Positions 1-7,794 are shown, counted from the stretch's first letter. The stretch: 37,538 nucleotides of DNA from an uncultured Clostridium sp. (GCA_900547035.1 URFM01000037.1:1-37538), one strand, 5' to 3'. Program-made: numbers and translations. The notes: generated by a model not told the origin, from the sequence alone.

Positions 1-55
1 TTAGAGCAACCGGCTCATAACCGGTCGGTCCTGGGTTCGAGTCCCCGAAGGTCCA
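1..55 (+). tRNA. tRNA with CAU anticodon (Met elongator or Ile2), 5' truncated
   Basis: The 3' part of a tRNA gene is cut by the window edge. The D-arm end, an anticodon stem ACCGG/CCGGT with loop CTCATAA (anticodon CAU), a T-arm with GTTCGAGT and an acceptor strand ending GGTCCA can be read. The anticodon stem lacks the GGG/CCC pairs of initiator tRNA, so this is not fMet. It could be elongator Met or the Ile tRNA whose C34 is converted to lysidine by TilS; the 3' acceptor resembles the latter, but the missing 5' half prevents a decision. CCA is not encoded. Confidence 0.88.
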
Positions 56-100
56 CTCTTCCTAACTAAAGCAGAATGAGAACTATATTATCTAAATAAT

Positions 101-174
101 GGCCCGGTGGCTCAGCTGGTTAGAGCGCCGCCCTGTCACGGCGGAGGTCGACGGTTCGAACCCGTTCCGGGTCG
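101..174 (+). tRNA. tRNA-Asp (GUC)
   Basis: A complete cloverleaf is visible. The acceptor GGCCCGG pairs with CCGGGTC (one G-U pair) and the discriminator is G. The anticodon loop CTGTCAC gives anticodon GUC, and the T-arm has GTTCGAAC. CCA is not encoded. It lies 46 bases after the CAU tRNA and is followed by a terminator, so both probably belong to one tRNA transcript that begins left of the window. Confidence 0.96.
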
Positions 175-190
175 CTCCTTTAAAGGAAAG

Positions 191-229
191 CGAGAGAATG
201 TATGATTGCAATGCGTTCTCTCGTTTTTT
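191..229 (+). terminator. Rho-independent terminator of the tRNA transcript
   Basis: An 8-bp stem CGAGAGAA (191-198) / TTCTCTCG (216-223) is followed directly by six T (224-229). It ends the left-hand tRNA cluster. Confidence 0.88.
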
Positions 230-282
230 ATATCTGTATGTGAAGAGCTTTTATTGATGAGAGGATCTGCGGGAAAATCAAG

Positions 283-326
283 AAAAAGCAGCGCATGGAT
301 GAAGCTGCTCCTTTACGCTGCTTTTT
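283..326 (-). terminator. Terminator of tRNA-Leu, symmetric and possibly bidirectional
   Basis: A perfect 11-bp stem AAAAAGCAGCG (283-293) / CGCTGCTTTTT (316-326) gives a T-run on both strands. It sits just past the 3' end of the minus-strand tRNA-Leu and could also stop residual plus-strand transcription from the tRNA-Asp unit. Confidence 0.85.
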
Positions 327-330
327 GTGC

Positions 331-410
331 TGCGGCTAACAGGACTCGAACCTGCACGGTCGCCCAATGGTACCTAAAACCATCGTGTCTGCCAATTCCA
401 CCATAGCCGC
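331..410 (-). tRNA. tRNA-Leu (UAG)
   Basis: On the minus strand the acceptor GCGGCTA pairs with TAGCCGC, with discriminator A. The anticodon stem ATGGT/ACCAT has loop TTTAGGT, so the anticodon is UAG. A short variable arm (TGGGCGACCGTG region) and the T-loop GTTCGAGT are present. CCA is not encoded. It has its own promoter (429-457) and terminator (283-326), so it is a single-gene unit. Confidence 0.95.
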
Positions 411-428
411 ATATTTAAAACTTTAATC

Positions 429-457
429 ATCATATCATCAACAGCAAGTCTTGTCAA
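429..457 (-). promoter_or_regulatory. Sigma-A promoter of tRNA-Leu
   Basis: On the minus strand a -35 TTGACA (plus 452-457) and a -10 TATGAT (plus 429-434) are separated by 17 bases, about 19 bases before the tRNA 5' end. Confidence 0.85.
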
Positions 458-639
458 TCGTTGGAAGGGGATTTCTGGTAATGAATTTTTATATTCAATA
501 CCAGAAAAAGGAAAAGACAGCCAGTTTCCCACGCTTCTGGGCGGTCGCCTGTTGAAATGGGCACTATTATCAAAAAATAGATAATAAATAAGCTGAGGAC
601 CAGAGAAGGCAGGACGCATTCTTGGGGATTTTTACAAAA

Positions 640-667
640 TTTACTTTAACTTTACATATATTTTACA
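640..667 (+). promoter_or_regulatory. Pho-box-like direct repeats upstream of the phosphate transporter
   Basis: TTTACT (640-645), TTTACA (651-656) and TTTACA (662-667) lie exactly 11 bp apart; a further off-register TTTACA is at 631-636. Direct TT(A/T)ACA-type repeats with 11-bp periodicity are the known binding pattern of PhoP/PhoB response regulators. Their place upstream of a phosphate transporter supports the reading. The tract is AT-rich, so chance repetition is possible. Confidence 0.55.
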
Positions 668-715
668 TACGCCAAAAAAAGATAACTTTTTTATGTTTTA
701 TTTTTGGATAAGAAC

Positions 716-744
716 TTTACTAACCAGCAAGGGCATGTTAAAAT
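716..744 (+). promoter_or_regulatory. Candidate promoter of pit
   Basis: TTTACT (716-721) and TAAAAT (739-744) are separated by 17 bases, about 70 bases before the pit start. An inverted repeat GCTTAT/ATAAGC (751-756 / 762-767) lies at the expected transcript start. A Pho-dependent -10 closer to the boxes (TATGTT, 692-697) is an alternative. Confidence 0.4.
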
Positions 745-755
745 AAACGTGCTTA

Positions 756-783
756 TGTAAAATAAGCGTATAGAACATGTAAA
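756..783 (-). promoter_or_regulatory. Possible second Pho-box array in reverse orientation
   Basis: TGTAAA (the reverse complement of TTTACA) occurs at 756-761 and 778-783. A degenerate CGTATA lies at 767-772, keeping the 11-bp period. This array points opposite to the one at 640-667 and lies between the candidate promoter and the gene. It is weaker than the upstream array. Confidence 0.3.
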
Positions 784-815
784 AAATACGTTAGGAAAGT
801 GGGTAAATGTAAGGT

Positions 816-1868
816 ATGGATCTATCTTTTACATTCTTCTGCCAACAATTGGCATCGAATCCGGTTTTATTGGTTACAGTGTTTCTTACACTGTGCGTGA
901 TTTTTGTCAATGGCTGGACCGATGCTCCCAACGCCATTGCCACCTGTGTATCTACCCGCTCCATGGATGTAGATGCGGCGATTGTGATGGCTGCTGTCTG
1001 CAACTTTGTGGGAGTGCTGGTAATGACGATGATCAATTCTACCGTTGCGATGACTATTACGAATATGGTCAATTTCGGCGGTCAAAGTTCTCAGGCGCTG
1101 ATTGCTTTGTGTGCGGCGCTGTTTGCTATTGTATTCTGGGCGGTTCTCGCCTGGTATTTTGGAATCCCAACAAGTGAAAGCCATGCACTGATTGCCGGAC
1201 TTTCCGGAGCCGCCATTGCCCTTCAGGGAGGAATCGACGGAATCAATCCGGAAGAGTGGATTAAAGTGATTTATGGTCTGGGCCTGTCTACGATCCTTGG
1301 TTTCTTCAGCGGATATTTTTCGTGCCGCTTTGTTGCCTGGACCTGCCGCAATGTGGATCGCCGCAAAACAGGGGGATTTTTCAGGGGGGCCCAGATTGCC
1401 GGTGCAGCAGGAATGGCATTTATGCATGGTGCTCAGGATGGACAAAAGTTTATGGGAGTGCTGCTTCTTGGAATCTGCCTGGTAAATGGAACAGAGAGCG
1501 CTTCCGGCGTGGATCTTCCTATCTGGATGATGCTGCTGTGCTCTATTGTGATGGGAGTAGGTACTTCCGTGGGCGGGAAAAAAATTATCAAATCTGTGGG
1601 CATGGATATGGTTCGCCTTGAAAAGTACCAAGGCTTTTCCGCGGATCTGGCCGGCGCAGCCTGTCTGCTGCTTTCCTCCGTCTTTGGAATTCCGGTCAGT
1701 ACGACACACACGAAAACAACCGCGATTATGGGCGTGGGGGCTGTGAAGCGTATTTCCGCCATCAATTTTAAGGTAGTGCAGGACATGGTGCTGACCTGGC
1801 TGCTGACATTCCCGGGCTGTGGAATAATCGGTTTTCTTATGGCAAAATTATTTATGGTACTGTTCTGA
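816..1868 (+). CDS. pit: PiT-family inorganic phosphate transporter
   Basis: This 350-residue polytopic membrane protein matches the PiT family (low-affinity phosphate or metal-phosphate symport). The family's duplicated signature is visible: GWTDAPNAI near residues 33-41, and AFMHGAQDGQKFMG at 201-214 in the second half. Each is paired with a GIP(T/V)S(E/T)(S/T)H motif, near 116-123 and again near 290. The second signature normally reads HGANDAQK; here N is Q. The ribosome binding site is weak (TAGGAAAG about 17 bases upstream, AAGG too close), so the start is less certain than the family. A PhoU-like gene follows 56 bp downstream, the usual partner. Pho-box-like repeats upstream suggest phosphate control. 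Confidence 0.93.
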   Translation: MDLSFTFFCQQLASNPVLLVTVFLTLCVIFVNGWTDAPNAIATCVSTRSMDVDAAIVMAAVCNFVGVLVMTMINSTVAMTITNMVNFGGQSSQALIALCAALFAIVFWAVLAWYFGIPTSESHALIAGLSGAAIALQGGIDGINPEEWIKVIYGLGLSTILGFFSGYFSCRFVAWTCRNVDRRKTGGFFRGAQIAGAAGMAFMHGAQDGQKFMGVLLLGICLVNGTESASGVDLPIWMMLLCSIVMGVGTSVGGKKIIKSVGMDMVRLEKYQGFSADLAGAACLLLSSVFGIPVSTTHTKTTAIMGVGAVKRISAINFKVVQDMVLTWLLTFPGCGIIGFLMAKLFMVLF

Positions 1869-1924
1869 ATATCGGAACCAGCGACGCTGATTTCTGATCA
1901 TATAAGATAAAGGAGAATAAAAGG

Positions 1925-2548
1925 ATGTCAAAGAAGAGTGACAGTTACTATTTTGAGAATTTTATTCAGTGTGTAGAGTGCGGCTGCCAGGCTGCCCGGA
2001 TGCTGGAGGAGAATTTGGCTGATTTTTCAGGGGACAACCTGGAGGAAATCATTCGGAAGTTTCACGAGATTGAACATGATGCGGACAAGAAGAAGCATGA
2101 AATGATGGGGGTACTGGTAAAAGCCTTTATTACGCCGATCGAACGGGAGGATATTATTCTTCTGAGCCAGTGTATCGATGAGGTAACGGATAAGATTGAG
2201 GATGTGATGATCCGAATCTATATTAACAACGTGAAAAAAATCCGTCCGGAAGCTATCGAGTTTACAAAGGTGATTATTCGCTGCTGCGAGACGCTGAAGG
2301 AAATTATGCAGGAATTTGCGGATTTCAAGAAGTCCAAAACACTTCATGGATTGATTGTGGAGATCAACGCGCTTGAAGAAGAGGGCGATCGGGTCTATAT
2401 GGAGATTATGAGAAAGCTGCATACGGAAGTTACGGATCCTCTGGAGATTATTGCCTGGAGAGAAATTTACGATTATCTGGAAAAATGCTGCGACGCCTGT
2501 GAGCATGTAGCAGATGTGGTAGAGAGCGTCATGATGAAGAATACCTGA
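1925..2548 (+). CDS. DUF47 / PhoU-like phosphate transport accessory protein
   Basis: This 207-residue soluble all-helical protein of the DUF47 (TIGR00153) family is related to PhoU. Members usually sit beside PiT transporters and are thought to modulate their activity. Diagnostic segments are an N-terminal FENFIQCVECGCQAARML, an acidic HEIEHDADKKKHEMM near residues 47-60, and later an EGDRVYMEIMRKL segment, which repeat the E-x-x-x-D metal-binding character of PhoU helices. RBS AAGGAGAATAAAAGG precedes the ATG. It is probably co-transcribed with pit. The exact biochemical role is inferred from the family only. Confidence 0.9.
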   Translation: MSKKSDSYYFENFIQCVECGCQAARMLEENLADFSGDNLEEIIRKFHEIEHDADKKKHEMMGVLVKAFITPIEREDIILLSQCIDEVTDKIEDVMIRIYINNVKKIRPEAIEFTKVIIRCCETLKEIMQEFADFKKSKTLHGLIVEINALEEEGDRVYMEIMRKLHTEVTDPLEIIAWREIYDYLEKCCDACEHVADVVESVMMKNT

Positions 2549-2591
2549 TTCAGTTTTCAGAACTTTAAGAAAAAAGTAAAGCGCCTGTTGG

Positions 2592-2620
2592 TTGCATGTT
2601 GCGGCAGAATGAATTATAAT
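2592..2620 (+). promoter_or_regulatory. Sigma-A promoter of the wall-binding protein gene
   Basis: TTGCAT (2592-2597), a 17-base spacer and a perfect TATAAT (2615-2620), 45 bases before the start codon. Confidence 0.82.
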
Positions 2621-2664
2621 GAATACCATAGTTGCAGTGTTTATTTGGAAAGGAGTATAGCCTT

Positions 2665-3483
2665 ATGAAGAAACGGATTGCAATGGTGGCGGCCGCAGTG
2701 ATTCTGAGCGTGATGATGGCGGTTCCGTCTTACGCCGGCTCCTGGAAATATGTGAATAATGGCTGGAAGTATCAGAGAAGTGCCTCCAAATACGCCATGC
2801 AGGAGTGGATTACAGTTGAGGGAAAGAAGTATTATATGGATGCCAATGGCTATGTGTCTACAGGCTGGACTCAGGTTGATGGACAGTGGTATTATATGGA
2901 TGATACCGGAGCGATGCAGACGGGATGGCTGAAGGATGGAATGAATTGGTATTTTTTATCCCCGCTGGATGGTGTGATGGTGACAAATACAGTCATTGAG
3001 GGACGCCAGATCGATGCAAGCGGCGTATGGGTACCGGCAGAAGGACAGAGTGAGCCAGTAGGATCTACATTGAATCTTACGAATCCGGTTCTGGTTCAGA
3101 ATATGACGGGATTAAAAACGAATGGATATTCTATTATTGCTCAGGCCCGTACGGCGGACCGTCAACAGAATTGGTCCAATGCGATTCGCCTTTACGGAAA
3201 AGGCAGTTATGTGCGCTTTAATAATGATGGAACCTATAAAATTTTAGCCGGACAGTTTTCTCCGTCTACTACATTTGATAGTGGTCTGATGGGAAAGCTT
3301 ACAGTGTACGGCGACAATGACCAGGTACTTTACACCTCCCAGGACATTCATTACAATGAGAAACCTCTTTCCTTTGCGGTAGATGTATCGAGCCAGACGC
3401 AGGTGAAAGTAGAGTTTTCGCTGACGATAGACAATGAATGGGATATTCCCGTATTGTTGGTAAATCAGCTGTCCCTGTACTAA
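2665..3483 (+). CDS. Secreted protein with choline-binding-type wall repeats and a NPCBM-like C-terminus
   Basis: The likely start is ATG 2665 (272 residues), because AAAGGAG lies about 10 bases before it; an in-frame ATG at 2632 has no such site. Residues 1-25 form a signal peptide (MKKRIAM, hydrophobic core, SYAG). Residues about 26-105 hold aromatic-glycine repeats such as GKKYYMDANGYVSTGW and GQWYYMDDTGAMQTGW, typical of cell-wall (choline or glucan) binding repeats. From about 125 to the end the protein is beta-rich and resembles NPCBM carbohydrate-binding modules. No catalytic domain is seen, so it is probably a surface-attached binding protein. It has its own promoter and terminator. 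Confidence 0.85.
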   Translation: MKKRIAMVAAAVILSVMMAVPSYAGSWKYVNNGWKYQRSASKYAMQEWITVEGKKYYMDANGYVSTGWTQVDGQWYYMDDTGAMQTGWLKDGMNWYFLSPLDGVMVTNTVIEGRQIDASGVWVPAEGQSEPVGSTLNLTNPVLVQNMTGLKTNGYSIIAQARTADRQQNWSNAIRLYGKGSYVRFNNDGTYKILAGQFSPSTTFDSGLMGKLTVYGDNDQVLYTSQDIHYNEKPLSFAVDVSSQTQVKVEFSLTIDNEWDIPVLLVNQLSLY

Positions 3484-3508
3484 TTAATTGATGTGGCGTT
3501 ATTAAGAA

Positions 3509-3540
3509 GGGCCGCCTGAAAGGGCGGCCTGAATTTTTTT
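3509..3540 (+). terminator. Rho-independent terminator after the wall-binding protein gene
   Basis: Stem GGCCGCC (3510-3516) / GGCGGCC (3523-3529), loop TGAAAG, then a T-run at 3534-3540. Confidence 0.93.
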
Positions 3541-3585
3541 ACTTTTAATTTCAATTTAATGACAATAGAACAAAGGGGGAGACTT

Positions 3586-4152
3586 ATGGAACAAAGACGT
3601 CTGATCGAACTTATGGATCTTATGGAACAGATGAAAAACCAGACAAGACATTCCTGGACATCGGCCGGACGAAGAGAGAGCGTAGCGGAGCATAGCTGGC
3701 GCCTGACAATAATGGCTTTCTTTTTGCAAGATGAATTCCCGGAGGCAGATATGATGCGGGTGATGAAAATGTGTCTGTTCCATGATATGGGGGAAGTATT
3801 CACCGGAGATATTCCAGCATTTCGAAAAACTCAGGCGGATGAGGAGGAGGAAGGCCGGCAAGTAGAAGTATGGATTCAGAGTCTCCCGCATCCTTATAAA
3901 AATGAACTGACGGAACTGTTTGAGGAAATGGAAGAAAAGAAAACTTTAGAGGCCCAAATATATAAGGCACTGGACCGGATGGAGGCATTGATTCAGCATA
4001 ATGAAGCAGCCCTTTCTACCTGGCTGCCGTTGGAATATGATTTACAGATGACCTATGGCGAAAAGGATGTGCAGTTTTCTGGCTATTTGAAGGAATTGAA
4101 ACGGCAGATTAATGAGGACTCGGAAAAAAAGGCGGGAAGAACGCTGATTTGA
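3586..4152 (+). CDS. HD-domain 5'-deoxynucleotidase (YfbR-like)
   Basis: ATG 3586 is preferred over the in-frame ATG 3559 because AGGGGGAG lies 7-8 bases before it; the protein is 188 residues. It matches the HD-domain family of YfbR-type 5'-nucleotidases (COG1896), metal-dependent enzymes that dephosphorylate deoxyribonucleoside monophosphates. Visible metal ligands are SVAEHSW with His 36, and LFHDMGE with His 66 and Asp 67; a later KALDRMEAL supplies the last Asp. The basic RESVAEHSWR segment is typical. Substrate is inferred from the family. It is a single gene between a terminator and a minus-strand tRNA. Confidence 0.87.
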   Translation: MEQRRLIELMDLMEQMKNQTRHSWTSAGRRESVAEHSWRLTIMAFFLQDEFPEADMMRVMKMCLFHDMGEVFTGDIPAFRKTQADEEEEGRQVEVWIQSLPHPYKNELTELFEEMEEKKTLEAQIYKALDRMEALIQHNEAALSTWLPLEYDLQMTYGEKDVQFSGYLKELKRQINEDSEKKAGRTLI

Positions 4153-4283
4153 CAGGCAGGAAGAACAGTTGAAATTTATTTCTGAAAATGGTATGCTGAA
4201 CGTGGTTTGGAGAATAGTGGAATACTGAACTTGAAATTTTTGCAAAAGGGGATGGGGTTGATGTCAGGAAAGAAATACCAATT

Positions 4284-4322
4284 AAAAATGGGTTTCTGGT
4301 ACCTTTCGATATCAGAAACCCA
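4284..4322 (-). terminator. Terminator of tRNA-Pro
   Basis: Inverted repeat TGGGTTTCTG (4289-4298) / CAGAAACCCA (4313-4322). Read on the minus strand it is followed by TTTTT (plus 4284-4288). The stretch 4153-4283 shows no other feature. Confidence 0.82.
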
Positions 4323-4340
4323 CGCAAACAAAAGAAAAAA

Positions 4341-4414
4341 TCGGGGCAACAGGATTTGAACCTGCGACCTCTCGGCCCCCAGCCGAGCGCGCTACCAAGC
4401 TACGCCATACCCCG
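4341..4414 (-). tRNA. tRNA-Pro (GGG)
   Basis: On the minus strand the acceptor CGGGGTA pairs with TGCCCCG (one mismatch next to the T-stem), and the discriminator is A. The anticodon stem CTCGG/CCGAG has loop CTGGGGG, so the anticodon is GGG. The T-loop GTTCAAAT is present. CCA is not encoded. It has its own promoter and terminator. Confidence 0.95.
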
Positions 4415-4427
4415 AACGAACTTCTGT

Positions 4428-4456
4428 AGTATAGCAGATATTTTCAGGTTTGTAAA
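4428..4456 (-). promoter_or_regulatory. Sigma-A promoter of tRNA-Pro
   Basis: On the minus strand TTTACA (plus 4451-4456) and TATACT (plus 4428-4433) with a 17-base spacer, 13 bases from the tRNA end. Confidence 0.8.
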
Positions 4457-4502
4457 GTAAAAATTTCAAAAAAATGAAAAAAATTTGAAGGGATGAAAAA
4501 TT

Positions 4503-5339
4503 ATGCCACAGAAAGATCATCGAAAGAGGATCGCCAGCTTTGATTTGGATATGACGCTGCTGGATCATGGGACCTGGGAGATACCGGTCAGCGCTATGGA
4601 CGCCATCCGGCGGCTGAGGGAGGATTATATTATCGTCATCGCTTCCGGGCGGAATATGGATGCTCCCTACAGCGTGGTTTACCGGGATAAGATTCAGCCG
4701 GATGCGATGATTCATTTAAATGGAACGAAGGTAACGGCAGGGAAAACCATATTGTACGAGCATATAATGGAAAAAGAAAAGCTGAAAGCCCTATTGGCCT
4801 TTGCTCAGGAGCATCGGCTGTCTGTAGGAATTTCCGACGAATTGGGAGATTTTTATACCTGTCCGGAGCAGGTGAGGGAGATGGATCTGAAACGATGGAA
4901 CACAACAGACCGCCATTTCAGAGATCCGTGGGAGCTGATGGACAGGCCGGTAAAAACGCTGGCCTATGTAGGCGGTCCCGAGGGAGTTAAATTGATGGAA
5001 GCGCATTTTCCGGATTTTAAATTTCCTATGTTTGCGGGAAATCAGGGAGCGGATATTGTGGAGAAGGAGTCCTCAAAGGCTATGGGACTTCGGCGCCTGT
5101 GCCAGTATTATGGTATTGAACTGGCGGATACGGTTGCCTTTGGCGACAGTATGAACGATCTGGAGATCATAGAGGAAGCCGGAATCGGAGTGGCGATGGG
5201 CAATGCCCTTCCGCAAATTAAGGAAGCGGCTGATTACGTGACAGACCGGATTGACGAGGACGGCGTCTGGAACGCATGTATTAAATTAAATTTATTTGGG
5301 ATAAATCAGAAGGAGGATAAAAATGGCGGAGCAGTATGA
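4503..5339 (+). CDS. Cof-type HAD-IIB phosphatase
   Basis: A 278-residue HAD-superfamily hydrolase of the Cof/YidA type, which dephosphorylates sugar phosphates or similar small metabolites. Motif I is SFDLDMTLLD, with the nucleophile Asp 14 and Asp 16. Motif II is the Ser of VIASGRN. Motif IV is FGDSMNDLEIIEEAG near residue 215, followed by GVAMGNA. The central variable segment is the C2 cap that sets substrate choice, and it cannot be read for specificity. AAGGGA precedes the ATG. Its last 17 bases overlap the start of the next gene, so the two are translationally coupled. Confidence 0.9.
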   Translation: MPQKDHRKRIASFDLDMTLLDHGTWEIPVSAMDAIRRLREDYIIVIASGRNMDAPYSVVYRDKIQPDAMIHLNGTKVTAGKTILYEHIMEKEKLKALLAFAQEHRLSVGISDELGDFYTCPEQVREMDLKRWNTTDRHFRDPWELMDRPVKTLAYVGGPEGVKLMEAHFPDFKFPMFAGNQGADIVEKESSKAMGLRRLCQYYGIELADTVAFGDSMNDLEIIEEAGIGVAMGNALPQIKEAADYVTDRIDEDGVWNACIKLNLFGINQKEDKNGGAV

Positions 5340-6753
5340 TTTGGTGGTAATCGGAGCTGGGCCGGGAGGATATACGGCAGCGATTAAGGCAGCTCAGATG
5401 GGGCTGAAAACAGTGATTGTGGAGAAGAACCGATTGGGAGGAACCTGTGTGAATCAAGGCTGCATTCCTACCAAGTCCCTTCTTTATGCCAGCAACCTTT
5501 TTCGGATGATGCAAAATAGTGATGAGTTTGGTGTGTCGGCAGAAGGGATCGCCTTTGATTTCAATAAGATGCAGCATTACAAGCGGGAGTCGGTCCGGCG
5601 CTATCGGGATGGAATTGAGGAGAAATTTCAGGAGCTTGGATTGAAGCTGGTAAGCGGCAGAGCCACGTTGCGCCGGGACCGGACCGTAGAGGTAGAATTA
5701 AATGAGGGAGGCCGGGAATATTATCAGGGAGCAAATGTGATAATTGCCATAGGTGCGAAGCCTATTAAAAATTCTATCCCGGGAATTGACCTGAAGGGAG
5801 TATGGGACAGTGACCGGCTGCTGGCGGCGGAAAACTGGAATTTCGACCGTCTGGTGATAATGGGAGGCGGCGTAATTTCGGTCGAAATGGCTACCATATT
5901 TAACAATCTCTGCTCCAGGGTGACCATTGTGGAAAAACAGAGGCATTTGATGGCTCCTATGGATGAAGTGATGGCCAAGCAGCTGGAGAGGGAATTGAGA
6001 GAGCAGGGAATTGAGGTGTACTGCGGTGCGACGGTAACAGAGATTCAGGAAGAGGGAAACAGCCTGTGCTGTACGGTTACTCCAGAAGAGGAGGGAGAGC
6101 CTTTTCAAATTCATGGCTGCCAGGTACTGTCGGCCATAGGACGAAGACCGGATCTCTCCGGACTGTGCGGACCGGATGTGATCCTGGAAACGAAAAATGG
6201 GAAAATTTCGGTTTCCAAGGATTTTGAAACCAATATTCCCGGGGTTTACGCCATTGGAGATGTGGCTGCGAAGATTCAGCTGGCCCATGTGGCTGCGGCC
6301 CAGGCGACCTATGTGGTGGAGCGGATTGCGGGGAAGCCGCAGAGCGTTAAGCTGGAGGTGGTTCCTTCGGGAATGTTCGTTTCCCTGCCGATTGTGCCAA
6401 GCTGTATCTATACGAACCCGGAAATCGCCACGGTGGGAATCACAGAAGCGACTGCCAAGGCCAATGGTTTAAAGGTGCGGTGCGGCCACTGCTCTATGAG
6501 GGACAACGGTCAGTCCATTATTTCCGGGGAAAAACATGGATTTATCCGTCTGGTATTTGAAGCTTACTCCAATGGAATTATCGGGGCGCAGCTGATGTGT
6601 CCGAGGGCCACGGACATGATCGGGGAAATTGCAACAGCCATTGCCAACGGCCTGACGGCAGAGCAGATGTCCTTCGCGATGCGCGCCCAGCCTACTTACA
6701 ATGAGGGGATTGGCGCGGCTATTGAGGATGCGATGAGGAGCGAGCCGCAGTAG
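5323..6753 (+). CDS. Dihydrolipoyl dehydrogenase-like flavoprotein lacking the catalytic His
   Basis: A 476-residue class I pyridine-nucleotide disulfide oxidoreductase most like E3 (LpdA). FAD-binding GAGPGGYTAA sits at residues 11-20; the redox disulfide is CVNQGC (Cys 42 and Cys 47). NAD-binding MGGGVISVE follows near 185, and AIGDVAAKIQLAH near 305. In canonical E3 the C-terminal active site is H-P-T-x-x-E. Here it is QPTYNE, with Gln 456 in place of His and Glu 461 kept. It may be slow in, or repurposed from, the dihydrolipoamide reaction. No E1, E2 or lipoyl-protein gene lies nearby. AAGGAGG precedes the start. Confidence 0.85.
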   Translation: MAEQYDLVVIGAGPGGYTAAIKAAQMGLKTVIVEKNRLGGTCVNQGCIPTKSLLYASNLFRMMQNSDEFGVSAEGIAFDFNKMQHYKRESVRRYRDGIEEKFQELGLKLVSGRATLRRDRTVEVELNEGGREYYQGANVIIAIGAKPIKNSIPGIDLKGVWDSDRLLAAENWNFDRLVIMGGGVISVEMATIFNNLCSRVTIVEKQRHLMAPMDEVMAKQLERELREQGIEVYCGATVTEIQEEGNSLCCTVTPEEEGEPFQIHGCQVLSAIGRRPDLSGLCGPDVILETKNGKISVSKDFETNIPGVYAIGDVAAKIQLAHVAAAQATYVVERIAGKPQSVKLEVVPSGMFVSLPIVPSCIYTNPEIATVGITEATAKANGLKVRCGHCSMRDNGQSIISGEKHGFIRLVFEAYSNGIIGAQLMCPRATDMIGEIATAIANGLTAEQMSFAMRAQPTYNEGIGAAIEDAMRSEPQ

Positions 6754-6786
6754 AAAAGATCAAAGGGTTGACAGGAGGAACAGACA

Positions 6787-7770
6787 ATGAAGATGATGGC
6801 ATTCAGCTGCCGGCAGGATGAGAGGGAGTTTTTTGAACAGTTCGGAAAGCAGTACGGGGTGGAGGTGGAAACCACCAGAGAGGCTCCTTCTATGGAAAAC
6901 GCCGGTCTTCTGAAGGGCTGCGGCGCTGCCTGTGTGCTGACGACGCCGGTGGCTGCGGATTTGATTGACCGATGGCATGAATATGGGGTAAAATTGATTT
7001 CTACCAGAACCGTGGGATTTGAACATGTGGACTACCGCCATGCGGCGAAACTGGGAATTGTGGTATCCAACGCCACATACACGCCGGACACAGTGGCAGA
7101 GTATACGATCATGACGATCCTGATGGCGATCCGAAAGATGAAGATCATTCTTCAGCGCTACATCGGACAGGATTTTTCCCTCCGCCATGTCCGCGGAAGA
7201 GAATTGGGCCCTATGACCGTGGGAGTTGTGGGAACGGGACGCATCGGCCAGCGGGTGATTCAGCTGTTAAGGGGCTTCGGCTGCCGTATTTTGGCATATG
7301 ATCTGGAACCCAGGGAAGAGGTTCGGAAAATGGCCGCCTATGTGAGTCTGGATACGATCTGGAAAGAATGCGATTTGATTACCTTTCATACGCCCGCTAC
7401 GGAGGAAACCTATCATATGGTGAATCGCCATACCTTAAGTCAGATGAAGGATGGGGTAGTGCTGATCAATATGGCCAGGGGTTCCCTGATCGACACCGAA
7501 GCGCTGATCGAAGGTCTGGAGAAGGGCAAGGTCGGAGCCGCCGCTCTGGATGTGGTGGAAAATGAGGGCAGCATCTACTATAAGGACTTTAAGGACTGTC
7601 CGGTCGGCTGCCGGGAGATGTCTGTTTTAAGCGCTATGCCAAATGTGCTGATGACGCCGCACACTGCCTTTTTCACCCAGGAGGCGGTCAGCGATATGGT
7701 GGAGTGCGCGATGATCAGCTGCGCACGGCTGATGGCAGGGGAAAAGGATCCTTTGCAGGTAAACGGATAA
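6787..7770 (+). CDS. D-2-hydroxyacid dehydrogenase, VanH / D-lactate dehydrogenase type
   Basis: A 327-residue NAD-dependent dehydrogenase of the D-isomer family that reduces pyruvate-like 2-keto acids. The Rossmann motif VVGTGRIGQ is at 147-155. The catalytic triad is Arg 231 (NMARGSL), Glu 260 (DVVENEG) and His 292 (TPHTAFFTQEA), all present. Segments such as STRTVGFEHVD and LRGFGCRILAYD closely recall VanH and fermentative D-lactate dehydrogenases. There is no VanA-type ligase or VanX-type dipeptidase next to it, so a role in lactate fermentation is more likely than glycopeptide resistance. AGGAGG lies 8 bases before the ATG, and it follows the flavoprotein by 33 bp. Confidence 0.88.
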   Translation: MKMMAFSCRQDEREFFEQFGKQYGVEVETTREAPSMENAGLLKGCGAACVLTTPVAADLIDRWHEYGVKLISTRTVGFEHVDYRHAAKLGIVVSNATYTPDTVAEYTIMTILMAIRKMKIILQRYIGQDFSLRHVRGRELGPMTVGVVGTGRIGQRVIQLLRGFGCRILAYDLEPREEVRKMAAYVSLDTIWKECDLITFHTPATEETYHMVNRHTLSQMKDGVVLINMARGSLIDTEALIEGLEKGKVGAAALDVVENEGSIYYKDFKDCPVGCREMSVLSAMPNVLMTPHTAFFTQEAVSDMVECAMISCARLMAGEKDPLQVNG

Positions 7771-7794
7771 GAAATGAGAGAGAGGACAACATCA

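Noticed and set aside
867..1709. 280-codon minus-strand frame inside pit
   Set aside because: Shadow of a PiT gene whose plus-strand frame carries both family signatures; its composition is rich in His, Gln and Arg, typical of an antisense frame.
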